In this document: positions 16,481 through 24,595 of the stretch, one piece after another
Layout of the letters: each line of letters opens with the position of its first letter
How positions within the stretch are numbered: the stretch's first letter is position 1
DNA from: Nitrospirota bacterium
GTDB taxonomy: Bacteria; Nitrospirota; Thermodesulfovibrionia; Thermodesulfovibrionales; UBA9159
DNA length: 50,622 bases
Assembly (NCBI GenBank): GCA_023475105.1
Contig: JAMCWJ010000009.1
Coordinates: 1-50,622 of the forward strand
Direction of reading: 5' to 3'
The notes under the pieces: generated by a model
What the model was told of the DNA's origin: nothing
Seen by the model: the letters and a program-made list of their open reading frames with translations, nothing else
Database searches by the model: none
Made by a program: the position numbers and the translations under genes

Positions 16481-16990
16481 ATGAAGAAGAGTCTTTTTGT
16501 GGTAGCCATAATCGCGACAGTAATGGGTGTCCCGATGATCGCTTCGGCGCTCGATTTGGTGGAGCCTGTCGGAAAGGGATGGGAATACACCCTGGGGGTA
16601 GGATACAAACATTTCATGAAGGACTCTGTAGGGGATGCCGCATATGTGGGCTTTCGCGCACAGAAGCGCGTGCAGTATCCCTTTCTCGTGGGCGTAGGTG
16701 TCGAAGCTACCGCAGTAGGGGACGTCCTTGCCGTCGATGCCACGATCCCTGTAAGTATTCGTCTCGGCATACACGAATCCGTGAAGTTCGACGCCCTTAT
16801 CGCCCCAGGCGTGGCGTACGCAAAGAACATGGACACCAAAGTAAAGAAGATCATGGCTGTGGGAACAGGGGGATTCGAGATCAAGACCTTTCTGAAGAAG
16901 GGGTTCAGTCTTGGAGCGGGCCTTTACTTTACCGGGTATTCCAAAAGCGAGTTCAACAACATCAAGGCCGGGCTCATCATAGGGTTTTAA
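16481..16990 (+). CDS. Small outer-membrane beta-barrel protein
   Basis: The 169-residue protein has a signal peptide ending ASA (about residue 23), then alternating hydrophobic/polar strands (YTLGVGYKHF, AAYVGFRAQKR, FLVGVGVEATAV, VSIRLGIHE, FSLGAGLYFTGY) and a terminal aromatic (IIGF), which is the pattern of an eight-stranded outer-membrane barrel. The AAGGAGGT site decides the ATG at 16481. It is not a standard F-type transfer protein and could be a surface-exclusion or adhesion factor, or an outer-membrane aid for the channel. Confidence 0.65.
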   Translation: MKKSLFVVAIIATVMGVPMIASALDLVEPVGKGWEYTLGVGYKHFMKDSVGDAAYVGFRAQKRVQYPFLVGVGVEATAVGDVLAVDATIPVSIRLGIHESVKFDALIAPGVAYAKNMDTKVKKIMAVGTGGFEIKTFLKKGFSLGAGLYFTGYSKSEFNNIKAGLIIGF

Positions 16991-16992
16991 CC

Positions 16993-18210
16993 ATGAAGCG
17001 GGTCATATTTGTCATATCGGCGATATTAATGCTGGCCTCCTGTGGAGGCGGCGGACTCGGATCAGGCAACTCCCCCACGGACCTGTCAATATCGCTTTCG
17101 ACTGATCGCATCTATTCAAACAATTTGACGGGAGACGAAAACATAGAGGTAACAGCGGACTGCAAAAGCGGCGACCTCTTCGCCGAAGAGTGCCTGCTTA
17201 AAGGCGTCACCGTAGACTGGGGAGGAGAGTCTCTTACCTATCCTCTGAATTACAGGATAAAGATAGGCGAGAGCAAAAAGTTCACTCTGACGCTCATTTC
17301 CGATTCGGAACGCATACTGGAACCCTTTTCCTACCTTTCCGACGCCAATCCGACCATGTCCAATTCCAATTGGACGGCATATTCGGAGACGGTCGGAAAG
17401 ATCGGTTCCACGCTCTTCGCGACGGGTTCGCAGACATGCTCGCCAGATCCAAATGACGCAACAAAAGAGATCTGTGCGGGCGTCAAGTCTTACGCAGGGT
17501 ATCTGCCCAGCTACACACGGGGGACCCTCAAGATCACAGACGGCGACCAGGTTCTCGAAGAAACCACGTTCGGGGTCCTGAGCGGGGCCGGCTCCGGCTT
17601 TATAGACAGCAAAAACTATCTCAGAGTCACGTTTTCAAAGGAGCCGCAGGTCAACGCGCTGATAACCGCATCATACATACAGCCGTTATCGGCTCTGAAA
17701 AATGTCCCGAAGGGGAATGACATGAAAATGGTGTACGGCGCCTTGAAGATGACCCAGGAGGATATAAACGGGAAGACGTATCTTCTAAACGAGGCCGATA
17801 AGGTCCCATATGCCCAGGTCGCCGACACAACTATCTTGCCGATTCAGTCTTGGGGATTCAGGAACGCGGCTGTTACAGTCTCGTATCATGCAGCCCCCTA
17901 CAACGGATCGGGGGGAGAAGTCATAGGCGCCGGTGACGGGAAGGCTACCCTTTACCATCTCAAGACAAAATACTCTCCGATCGTCGACGGATCGCTGAAA
18001 GTATTCACCGCGTCGCAGGCCGGCGAGATTCAGTACTACAACAGGAACACAGGCGAAGTCACCGTGGCGTTCAAGTCGGCTGTTCCCGCGATCGAGAATA
18101 TTAAGGCCTCGTACTACATCTCTCAAGTAAGCGTCCCCATGTCGATCGCCTTTGAGAGCGATAACGGGGTTCAGAAATTCAACGTGCTCCTGGAGGTCAC
18201 GAGGAAATGA
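16993..18210 (+). CDS. Surface or periplasmic lipoprotein of unknown function
   Basis: The 405-residue protein has a lipobox MLASCGGGG (Cys 17) and a beta-rich body with no recognised domain. The in-frame region upstream to 16579 is a shadow of the barrel gene; ATG 16993 sits two bases after the barrel's stop. It overlaps the next gene by four bases. Four further Cys, as in SQTCSPDPN...EICAG, suggest disulfides. It could be a recipient-contact or exclusion protein in place of TraN, but that is inference from position only. Confidence 0.6.
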   Translation: MKRVIFVISAILMLASCGGGGLGSGNSPTDLSISLSTDRIYSNNLTGDENIEVTADCKSGDLFAEECLLKGVTVDWGGESLTYPLNYRIKIGESKKFTLTLISDSERILEPFSYLSDANPTMSNSNWTAYSETVGKIGSTLFATGSQTCSPDPNDATKEICAGVKSYAGYLPSYTRGTLKITDGDQVLEETTFGVLSGAGSGFIDSKNYLRVTFSKEPQVNALITASYIQPLSALKNVPKGNDMKMVYGALKMTQEDINGKTYLLNEADKVPYAQVADTTILPIQSWGFRNAAVTVSYHAAPYNGSGGEVIGAGDGKATLYHLKTKYSPIVDGSLKVFTASQAGEIQYYNRNTGEVTVAFKSAVPAIENIKASYYISQVSVPMSIAFESDNGVQKFNVLLEVTRK

Positions 18211-18680
18211 GAACAACTATCCTTGCAGCTTTATCTATCATGATCTTTTCTATGGCTATGGGAACCGCCTTTGCGGAGGATGGACGCTGGGAGTCGAGCG
18301 CAGGATCCAAACCGATCCCCGACACCGGGGGAGCGCAGCAGGCGACTCAGCAGGAGATGCCGCCGGTCGAGGCGGAACGGCAACAGAGGATGATCTCTGT
18401 GCTCAAGAAACCCCCGATACCCATGAAGATGCCCGACAAGATATTGAGGGTCCTGTTTCTTCCATATGTGGATCAGAATAATGTCCTGAACAACTATAAG
18501 TATACCTTCATGAAAGTCGAGGAAGGAAAGTGGGTAATCGGCGATTATCTGATGGAGCCCGCCAGGGTCGACAGAGTTATCATCAACCCCATCGAAAACA
18601 CTCAGAAGCCGGCCGCTGCGAATTCAGCCGGGAACAAGGGGCAGAAGAAACCGGATCAGAAGACCAAGGAGATCCAGTAA
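18207..18680 (+). CDS. traV: TraV-like protein, C-terminal half
   Basis: The 157-residue protein has a cleavable signal peptide (MRTTILAALSIMIFSMAMGTAFA) without a lipobox Cys, a Gln/Pro/Glu linker, and then MKMPDKILRVLFLPYVDQNN...YTFMKVEEGKWVIGDY. That segment matches the conserved C-terminal TraV motif (R-x-W-I-A-P-Y-x-D...W). Together with the lipoprotein at 16188-16436 it would rebuild a normal TraV. It is placed directly before traC, the usual order. The Lys/Pro tail (residues 130-157) is likely disordered. Confidence 0.65.
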   Translation: MRTTILAALSIMIFSMAMGTAFAEDGRWESSAGSKPIPDTGGAQQATQQEMPPVEAERQQRMISVLKKPPIPMKMPDKILRVLFLPYVDQNNVLNNYKYTFMKVEEGKWVIGDYLMEPARVDRVIINPIENTQKPAAANSAGNKGQKKPDQKTKEIQ

Positions 18681-21179
18681 GTGGGCGCAATCGGTGGGAT
18701 AATCTCCTCCTTCAAGAATAGGCTCTTTCCGCCGACCAGCGGTCTTCTTGTCGACGAAATCAAGAGCTATTACATTAGGAAGCCCCTATCGGAGTATCTT
18801 CTCGCCGCCGCGTACGACGAGGAGATAGGATGTTATCTCTGCAGGGACAATACCGTCGGCTTTGTTTACGAGGCCTATCCGAAACCGCTCGCCGGGGAGG
18901 AAACCATCAAGACATTACAGGACATATTCTCCTCCGTTTTCCTGCCGCAGCACACCGCCATCCAGATAACGTTGTGGGCCGACGATTACCTCGAGCCTTT
19001 TGCCAGAAGGTTCATCGATACCCGTCTCGATCGGTACGGAAACTTCCAAAACGACGAAAGCAGGGTCTGGTGTCAAAGCGTTGCCAATTTCATTACGGAA
19101 CACAAAATGAAGGGGGCCTTCCCAGACATAGTCCCTGTGCCGTTCAGGAACTTCCGGCTCTTCATATCGTTCAAGCTTCCTTATGACGCCCAGACCTACA
19201 GGGAAAAGGCGCCGGATATCGCCGTAGCCATAAAGAACATAAAGACATCTCTGGAAACTGCATATCTCTTCCCCGAGCTCGTCACGCCGGAGAAGTATAT
19301 ACATGTCATGAGCCTCCTTTACAATCCTGGCCACGACAAGAACCTCGCCCCAAATTACGACGAGAACGAGTATATCTATAAGCAGATAGTCGAGGCGGAT
19401 ACGGAAACCGAGATCGCCAGGACATCGATCCGTTACGACGGAGTATATGGGAAGGCGCTTACAATAAAACAGTTTCCCGAGGAAGTCACGATCGTGGATG
19501 CCGTGACTTTCCTCGGAGATGTCTATCGCAACGAGCTGCAGATAAATTCTCCTTTCCTGCTCACCCTCAACATTACGCTTCAAGACGACAAGACAAGGTC
19601 TTCCCAGCAGCAGAAGGCCGAATTCCTATATAAGCAGAAGGCCGCCAACGCCCTCAGCGTCAAGCTGACCAAAAAGCAGGAAGAGGCTGCCTGGCTCATG
19701 GAAAAGATGGTCGACGGCAACAAGCTTATCAAGGCATATCTGGTCTGGTGGATGTATCATCCAGACTATACCATTATCAGCAAGAGCGCCCAAATCCTCA
19801 AAAGCATGCTCAATATGCGCGGATATAAGGTCCAGGAAGAAATAAGATCGATGAACCTCGGTCTTTTCCTTGCGGCAACGCCCATGAATCTGTCCTACGA
19901 GATCGACGAAGCGCTCATTAAGCGTGGACGGACCATGTTCGACTTCAACGCCGCCCATCTGAGCCCAGTCCAGGCCGACTGGAAGGGGACCGGGTCTCCC
20001 CATGTCCCTTTCGTATCCAGAAGAGGTCAGCAGATGTTCTTCAGCCTCTTCGACGGCGCCGAGGGATACAATGCCTGCGTCGCCGCCAAGACAGGCTCGG
20101 GAAAGAGCTTTTTGATCCAGCACATTCTCGCGTCATATTACACTCTCCCGCAGGTGTCGAACATATGGGTCATAGACGTGGGGGAGAGCTATAAGACCCT
20201 TTGCGAGTCACTGGGCGGGGTTTTCCTCGATTTCCGCGAGGATGCGGATATCGTCCTCAATCCGTTTTCCGATTGCAGGGACATAGATGAAGACATGGAC
20301 CTCTTTATCAATCTCATAGCCAAGATGGCAAAACCCACCGAGAAGATCACCGACACGGAGAAGTCCGTCATCGAGGAGGCTATAAAAGACGCATGGCTTA
20401 AGCACGGGCAGGAGACGAATGTCGATAAAGTCATAGAATCACTGAGGCAGCTTGCGGAGGCGACCGGGGACCTCCTCAAAAAGCAGGTGACAAACCTTCT
20501 TTCGACAAACTTGTTCCGCTGGAGCACGGCCGGCGTCTTCGGGAAGTTCTTTAACGGCAAGAACAACATAGATTTGGCCCACAAGTTCGTCGTGCTTGAA
20601 CTCAAGCACCTCAGCCACCGCGAGGATTTACGGAACGTCATTCTGATGGTTCTGTTCTACCACATATACAGGGTTGTCTACATGGACGACGACAGGAGCA
20701 AGAGAAAGCTGCTCATTTTCGATGAGGCGTGGCAATTTTTCGATGATCCGCAGGTCGCGAAATTCATCGAACGCGGATATAGGACATTTCGCAAACATGG
20801 TTCCAGCGCGATAACAATAACGCAGGGCATCCACGATTTCTACAAAAACGAGAGCACCCTGGAGATGATGTTCCAATCCGCGCACTGGCTCCTCCTGAGC
20901 CAGAAGCAGGAGAGCATAAACATGCTGAAGAACGAAAGCAAGATCGCACTCTCTGAATACGAGTTCGATCAGCTCGGCAGCCTCAAGACAGTGAAGGGGT
21001 ATTATTCGGAGATATTCTTTATTACTCCCTTCGGCCGAGGGGTCGGCAGGCTGGAGATCCCGCGACAACTCTACTGGATATACACGACGGATGCAGACGA
21101 TGTCTCGAAGAGAAAGAAGATGGTCGAAAATTACGGACTGGAGGATGGCATACGGAAATGCATAGAAACCTACGGATAG
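18681..21179 (+). CDS. traC: TraC, VirB4-family transfer ATPase
   Basis: The 832-residue protein has an N-terminal TraC_F region (about residues 20-270) and a RecA-like ATPase domain: Walker A AAKTGSGKSFLIQ (around 468-480), IDVGESYKTLCE, Walker B KLLIFDEAWQFF (around 676-687) and the arginine-finger region with ITQGIHDF. It energises pilus assembly and substrate transfer at the inner membrane. The start is GTG 18681, immediately after the upstream TAA. It overlaps trbI by 22 bp. Confidence 0.93.
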   Translation: MGAIGGIISSFKNRLFPPTSGLLVDEIKSYYIRKPLSEYLLAAAYDEEIGCYLCRDNTVGFVYEAYPKPLAGEETIKTLQDIFSSVFLPQHTAIQITLWADDYLEPFARRFIDTRLDRYGNFQNDESRVWCQSVANFITEHKMKGAFPDIVPVPFRNFRLFISFKLPYDAQTYREKAPDIAVAIKNIKTSLETAYLFPELVTPEKYIHVMSLLYNPGHDKNLAPNYDENEYIYKQIVEADTETEIARTSIRYDGVYGKALTIKQFPEEVTIVDAVTFLGDVYRNELQINSPFLLTLNITLQDDKTRSSQQQKAEFLYKQKAANALSVKLTKKQEEAAWLMEKMVDGNKLIKAYLVWWMYHPDYTIISKSAQILKSMLNMRGYKVQEEIRSMNLGLFLAATPMNLSYEIDEALIKRGRTMFDFNAAHLSPVQADWKGTGSPHVPFVSRRGQQMFFSLFDGAEGYNACVAAKTGSGKSFLIQHILASYYTLPQVSNIWVIDVGESYKTLCESLGGVFLDFREDADIVLNPFSDCRDIDEDMDLFINLIAKMAKPTEKITDTEKSVIEEAIKDAWLKHGQETNVDKVIESLRQLAEATGDLLKKQVTNLLSTNLFRWSTAGVFGKFFNGKNNIDLAHKFVVLELKHLSHREDLRNVILMVLFYHIYRVVYMDDDRSKRKLLIFDEAWQFFDDPQVAKFIERGYRTFRKHGSSAITITQGIHDFYKNESTLEMMFQSAHWLLLSQKQESINMLKNESKIALSEYEFDQLGSLKTVKGYYSEIFFITPFGRGVGRLEIPRQLYWIYTTDADDVSKRKKMVENYGLEDGIRKCIETYG

Positions 21180-21463
21180 CATTCGGCATGGTCGTAATCG
21201 TAACGCTATCGGCGGCTATTTCCGCTTTAGTGACATGGAAATACTTGCGGCGGGATATCGTGGTCGTCGATTTGAAGGAGCTCGTGGCCTATGAACAACT
21301 CAAGACACAGAAGATGGACAAAGAGCAGGCCGTAAAGGAAGTAGGGACCTTCTTTGACACTTTTACAAAGGATATTCAGGCGAGGAAAGAGCTTGTTTTA
21401 CTCAAGGAGGTGGTCCTTAATGCGGGACAGTTCAAGGATATCACTCACGAATATAAGAGATAA
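21158..21463 (+). CDS. trbI: TrbI, type-F transfer system protein
   Basis: The 101-residue protein has a single N-terminal membrane helix (about residues 8-30), IVVVDLKELVAYEQ and a coiled C-terminal half with LKEVVLNAGQFKDITHEY, the TrbI pattern. It influences pilus length and retraction in F. It overlaps the following peptidase gene by 44 bp, and the AAGGAGG for that gene lies within it. Confidence 0.75.
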   Translation: MHRNLRIAFGMVVIVTLSAAISALVTWKYLRRDIVVVDLKELVAYEQLKTQKMDKEQAVKEVGTFFDTFTKDIQARKELVLLKEVVLNAGQFKDITHEYKR

Positions 21464-21959
21464 GTTCAGGAAAAGAAAGGCAGGACGTACCGAAAAGGCG
21501 GCAGCTGCTATCCTCTCAGTCCTCCTCATCTCCCTGATTGTCTTTTGGATACAGCCGCGATACCGCTTCGCTGTTCAGACAGACTACAGCGTAAACTTTC
21601 TGGTGGGGATGATCGACAAGGGCAATCATTCCCCTGTCAAGGGCGAATACTTTGCATTCCGCTTTCTCTCCGTTCCCAACGAACCCCGGTATGGCCGGAG
21701 CTTCGTCAAGCGCCTGGGGTGCGTTGAAGGGGAATATCTGGAAAACATCGGGCGCCAATTCTATTGCAACGGAGAATATCTCGGAGCAGCTAAGGAAATC
21801 AGCAGGGAAGGAAAGCCATTGGGGATCTTCGAGTACAAAGGGATAATCCCGAAAGGCAGATACTTCGCGATCGGGGAGACCATAGACAGTTACGATTCCA
21901 AGTTCTGGGGATTTGTGCGCAGCGAATGGGTAATCGGCACGGTCTTCAAAGTCATCTAA
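21420..21959 (+). CDS. TraF/TrhF-type S26 signal peptidase
   Basis: The 179-residue protein has one membrane anchor (about residues 31-45) and the S26 boxes: the catalytic Ser in TDYSVNFL (S57), the general-base Lys in FVKRLGCVEGE (K97), and the C-terminal ETIDSYDSKFWGFV. Such enzymes process the pilin prepropeptide in TrhF-like systems. ATG 21420 has AAGGAGG nine bases upstream; the longer in-frame start at 21354 would put about 22 extra residues before the anchor. The region around the Ser lacks the usual Pro, so it is somewhat divergent. Confidence 0.8.
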   Translation: MRDSSRISLTNIRDKFRKRKAGRTEKAAAAILSVLLISLIVFWIQPRYRFAVQTDYSVNFLVGMIDKGNHSPVKGEYFAFRFLSVPNEPRYGRSFVKRLGCVEGEYLENIGRQFYCNGEYLGAAKEISREGKPLGIFEYKGIIPKGRYFAIGETIDSYDSKFWGFVRSEWVIGTVFKVI

Positions 21960-21971
21960 GACGCCGTCTTT

Positions 21972-22002
21972 AAAAGGCAAAAGTAATATTCTTAGAGCGG
22001 CA
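21972..22002 (+). promoter_or_regulatory. GTAATAT-N8-CGGCA motif, copy 3
   Basis: AAAAGGCAAAA, GTAATAT (21983-21989), eight bases, CGGCA (21998-22002), in the 67-bp gap before the small basic gene. See copies at 7531 and 12986. Confidence 0.45.
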
Positions 22003-22026
22003 AAGTCTCAATTTGCAGAGGACGGC

Positions 22027-22200
22027 ATGATAATCAGACGAAGCGAGAAAGAAAAAGACAGGAAGAAGAAAAAGAAGAGGAAAGGGGACTACGAAGGGAG
22101 AGAACTGCACAAATACATCGAACTTCCCCCCGAACAAAATACCGTTAAAGAGTCGGCCGAGAAATTTCTTCACGGAATATTGGGATATGAAAGGGCTTAG
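22027..22200 (+). CDS. Small basic hypothetical protein (57 aa)
   Basis: ATG 22027 opens a 57-residue frame with a very lysine/arginine-rich first half (RRSEKEKDRKKKKKRK) and an acidic/amphipathic second half ending EKFLHGILGYERA. It overlaps the traF start by 14 bp and has GAGGA upstream. No family is recognised. The charge pattern suggests nucleic-acid or membrane-surface binding, and it is clearly not the pilin. Confidence 0.5.
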   Translation: MIIRRSEKEKDRKKKKKRKGDYEGRELHKYIELPPEQNTVKESAEKFLHGILGYERA

Positions 22201-23068
22201 GATTGTCGTATCCCTTCTGTTGCTGACCCAATATGCCTTTGCCGGGGAGGAGAACTATGCCGACCTGTTCCTCTGCCGCCCACTCAAAGAACAGTATTAC
22301 AAGGACAAGGAAAGGGGATGGTTTTATCGAGAGCACTGCAAGCCCCCTCAGACTGAAGAAAAAAAGGTCGAACAAAAGGAGGAATCGACGGCGCGAAAGG
22401 AACGGACAAAAGACCTGCCCCTCGAGTGGGAAAAGGTTCAAGACCCGAAATACCTCGACACCCTGAGCGCCGGCGAATTCAGGGATCTCCTCGACCGCGT
22501 CAAGGAAGAGGCCGTCTATCATCCCGACAGCGACAAAATGCTGGCATATCTCCGAATGCAGGACTACATGAAGGGTAAGACCATGGCCTTCGCCTATACT
22601 TGGAGAGACACGCTTCTGCAGCATCCTGAACTCGATATGACTGTAAAACAACCCACCAGCAATTTCGGGGCGCAGGTCCGCAACAAGATAGTGGCGAAGG
22701 AAAAGCGGGCCATCATGGAAGAAATCAGGGAGAGCGCCGGCCTCATCTTCTTTGTGTCGAACGAGTGCCCCTACTGCCACGAACAGAACAAGATCATCGA
22801 TTTTCTCCGGGCCGATTATGGAATGACCATAAAGACAGTCAGCTCCAATGCATGCGGGCCCGCTTTCGGAGACTGTGTGGTCGAACCCTTCTTCTTCGAA
22901 AAATTCCAGGTGACATCCACCCCGACACTTATCGCCGTCTTCCGCGACGATCAGGCTCGGCCCGTCTTTCAGCCAATTTCGGTCGGCATCGTGACACTCG
23001 ACGATATAGTGAACAGGCTTGTCTTTTATTACGAATATCAAAAAAAAGGGAAGTTCCCGGAAAGTTAA
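22187..23068 (+). CDS. traF: TraF, thioredoxin-fold pilus assembly protein
   Basis: The 293-residue periplasmic protein has a signal peptide (about residues 1-20), the family motif ERGWFYRE near residue 43, the region around 120-165 (YLRMQDYMKGKTMAFAYTWR, LLQHPELD) and a thioredoxin domain with SNECPYCHEQN (C194/C197) and a TSTPTLIAV cis-Pro loop. Many TraF proteins have lost the CxxC; this one keeps it, which fits the two DsbC-like proteins of the same operon. Confidence 0.9.
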   Translation: MKGLRIVVSLLLLTQYAFAGEENYADLFLCRPLKEQYYKDKERGWFYREHCKPPQTEEKKVEQKEESTARKERTKDLPLEWEKVQDPKYLDTLSAGEFRDLLDRVKEEAVYHPDSDKMLAYLRMQDYMKGKTMAFAYTWRDTLLQHPELDMTVKQPTSNFGAQVRNKIVAKEKRAIMEEIRESAGLIFFVSNECPYCHEQNKIIDFLRADYGMTIKTVSSNACGPAFGDCVVEPFFFEKFQVTSTPTLIAVFRDDQARPVFQPISVGIVTLDDIVNRLVFYYEYQKKGKFPES

Positions 23069-23077
23069 GAGGTAGCC

Positions 23078-24586
23078 ATGAAGAATATCCTGCGGAAATG
23101 GATAACTGTCACAGTCCTGATCGCCTTCTCCTTTTCCATGATAGTCCCCATGTCATCGGCCGATATGGGCGCTTATATGTCACAGGTCTTCAGCGACATC
23201 AAGGCATCGGCGCCAAAATCATATCAGGGACAGGAGAGGGGATACTACGTCGGCGGTACGGCATCGATGCAATTCAATTTCCAGGACCAGCCCCTTGTAT
23301 CCTTTACGCCCCCAAGCGCGAAAGTCGGTTGCGGGGGGATAGATATCGTGTGGGGCGGATTCAGCTACCTTAATTTCGAGTATTTGGTGCAGAAGTTACA
23401 GGCCATATTAAGCGCGGCCCCCGCCTTCGCCTTTCAACTCGCACTCGGGGTGCTGTGTCCGGATTGCAAAAATATCCTTGACTCCCTCGATGCCCTCGCT
23501 AACATGATCAACAACATCAATGTCAACAGTTGCCAGGCATCAAAGGCGCTCGTCGGGTGGTCCGGAGAACAGCTCGGACTTTCCATAGGCAGCGGGCAGG
23601 GTACGGGGCAGAATAACTCATGGCTCGCCTCGGCGGCCGACGCAATGAATAACGTAACGCAAAAATACAAGAGCTGGATCAACACTTACGCCGGCTGCTA
23701 TGACTATTACGCGGGCTACACCGGATCGCGCACGAACATGGACTGCGCAAAAAAGCTTGGCACTGTATCGTTTCTCGTGCCCTTCATGAGACAGGCCTTC
23801 AACGAGGAAGATCTTAGCGCCTTTCCTTTTGAAAGCATCATGAGGGCCAGGTATGGCGACGTCTATCAGCTGTCTTCGGAAGGAGACGATAGTACCCTTC
23901 CTCCCATTCACTTCGATCCCGGCTGCAACGTGCCAAAATCGGCGCCATACCTGGTTGATGCCATGGTTTTCGGTCAATATGCAGAGAAATCAACCATATC
24001 CGACACGGTCAATGCCAATTGCACATATGTCAACGATGAGACCCAGGGACTGGGGTACAAGGTGAGACAGTCGCTTATCAGGATAAGGGATGCCATCAAG
24101 AACGGTACGACGGGCGGCCTTAGCCAGGCGGACATCGACCTGATCAACGCATCCCGCGTTCCTGTCTTTAGATTGATGTCCCTTGCAGCCACTGTCGAAC
24201 ATATCCGAGGCAAGACCGGTGATGCTTCGATCGATAACCTTTTGAGTGACAGCCTTATCGACACGCTCGCATATCCGGTCGCGTATGATATAGCCTATTT
24301 CGCGAGCCAGCACGCACTGCATAAGACCCGCAATCTCACCTCCCAGGTACAAGCCGTGAAGGCGAGCATGACCACCGAGGTCAAGGACAAGATCGCAGGC
24401 ATCCCGGACAAGATCAATGCCGAGCTCCAGGCAAGCGAGGACAGGCGGAAGGCGGTGTGGGAGGCCTTCAGGGACAGTATAGGAGATTCCTTCCAGAAAA
24501 CGGTGATGATGGAGCAGATCATCCACCAGGAGTTGGCGCGGACTAAACTCCTCGATAGCTATCGTTTCGCAAGAGGCATGAGGTAA
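23078..24586 (+). CDS. traH: TraH, pilus assembly protein
   Basis: The 502-residue periplasmic protein has a signal peptide (about residues 1-29), the TraH signature CGGIDIVWGGFSYLNFE, AFAFQLALGVLCPDCKNILDSLDALANMINNINVNSC, and a C-terminal alpha-helical part. Its many paired cysteines make it a likely client of the operon's disulfide enzymes. TraH works with TraF and TraG in pilus extension. Confidence 0.92.
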   Translation: MKNILRKWITVTVLIAFSFSMIVPMSSADMGAYMSQVFSDIKASAPKSYQGQERGYYVGGTASMQFNFQDQPLVSFTPPSAKVGCGGIDIVWGGFSYLNFEYLVQKLQAILSAAPAFAFQLALGVLCPDCKNILDSLDALANMINNINVNSCQASKALVGWSGEQLGLSIGSGQGTGQNNSWLASAADAMNNVTQKYKSWINTYAGCYDYYAGYTGSRTNMDCAKKLGTVSFLVPFMRQAFNEEDLSAFPFESIMRARYGDVYQLSSEGDDSTLPPIHFDPGCNVPKSAPYLVDAMVFGQYAEKSTISDTVNANCTYVNDETQGLGYKVRQSLIRIRDAIKNGTTGGLSQADIDLINASRVPVFRLMSLAATVEHIRGKTGDASIDNLLSDSLIDTLAYPVAYDIAYFASQHALHKTRNLTSQVQAVKASMTTEVKDKIAGIPDKINAELQASEDRRKAVWEAFRDSIGDSFQKTVMMEQIIHQELARTKLLDSYRFARGMR

Positions 24587-24595
24587 GCCCTCCTA

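Noticed and set aside
22145..23041. 298-codon minus-strand frame
   Set aside because: Antisense shadow of traF.
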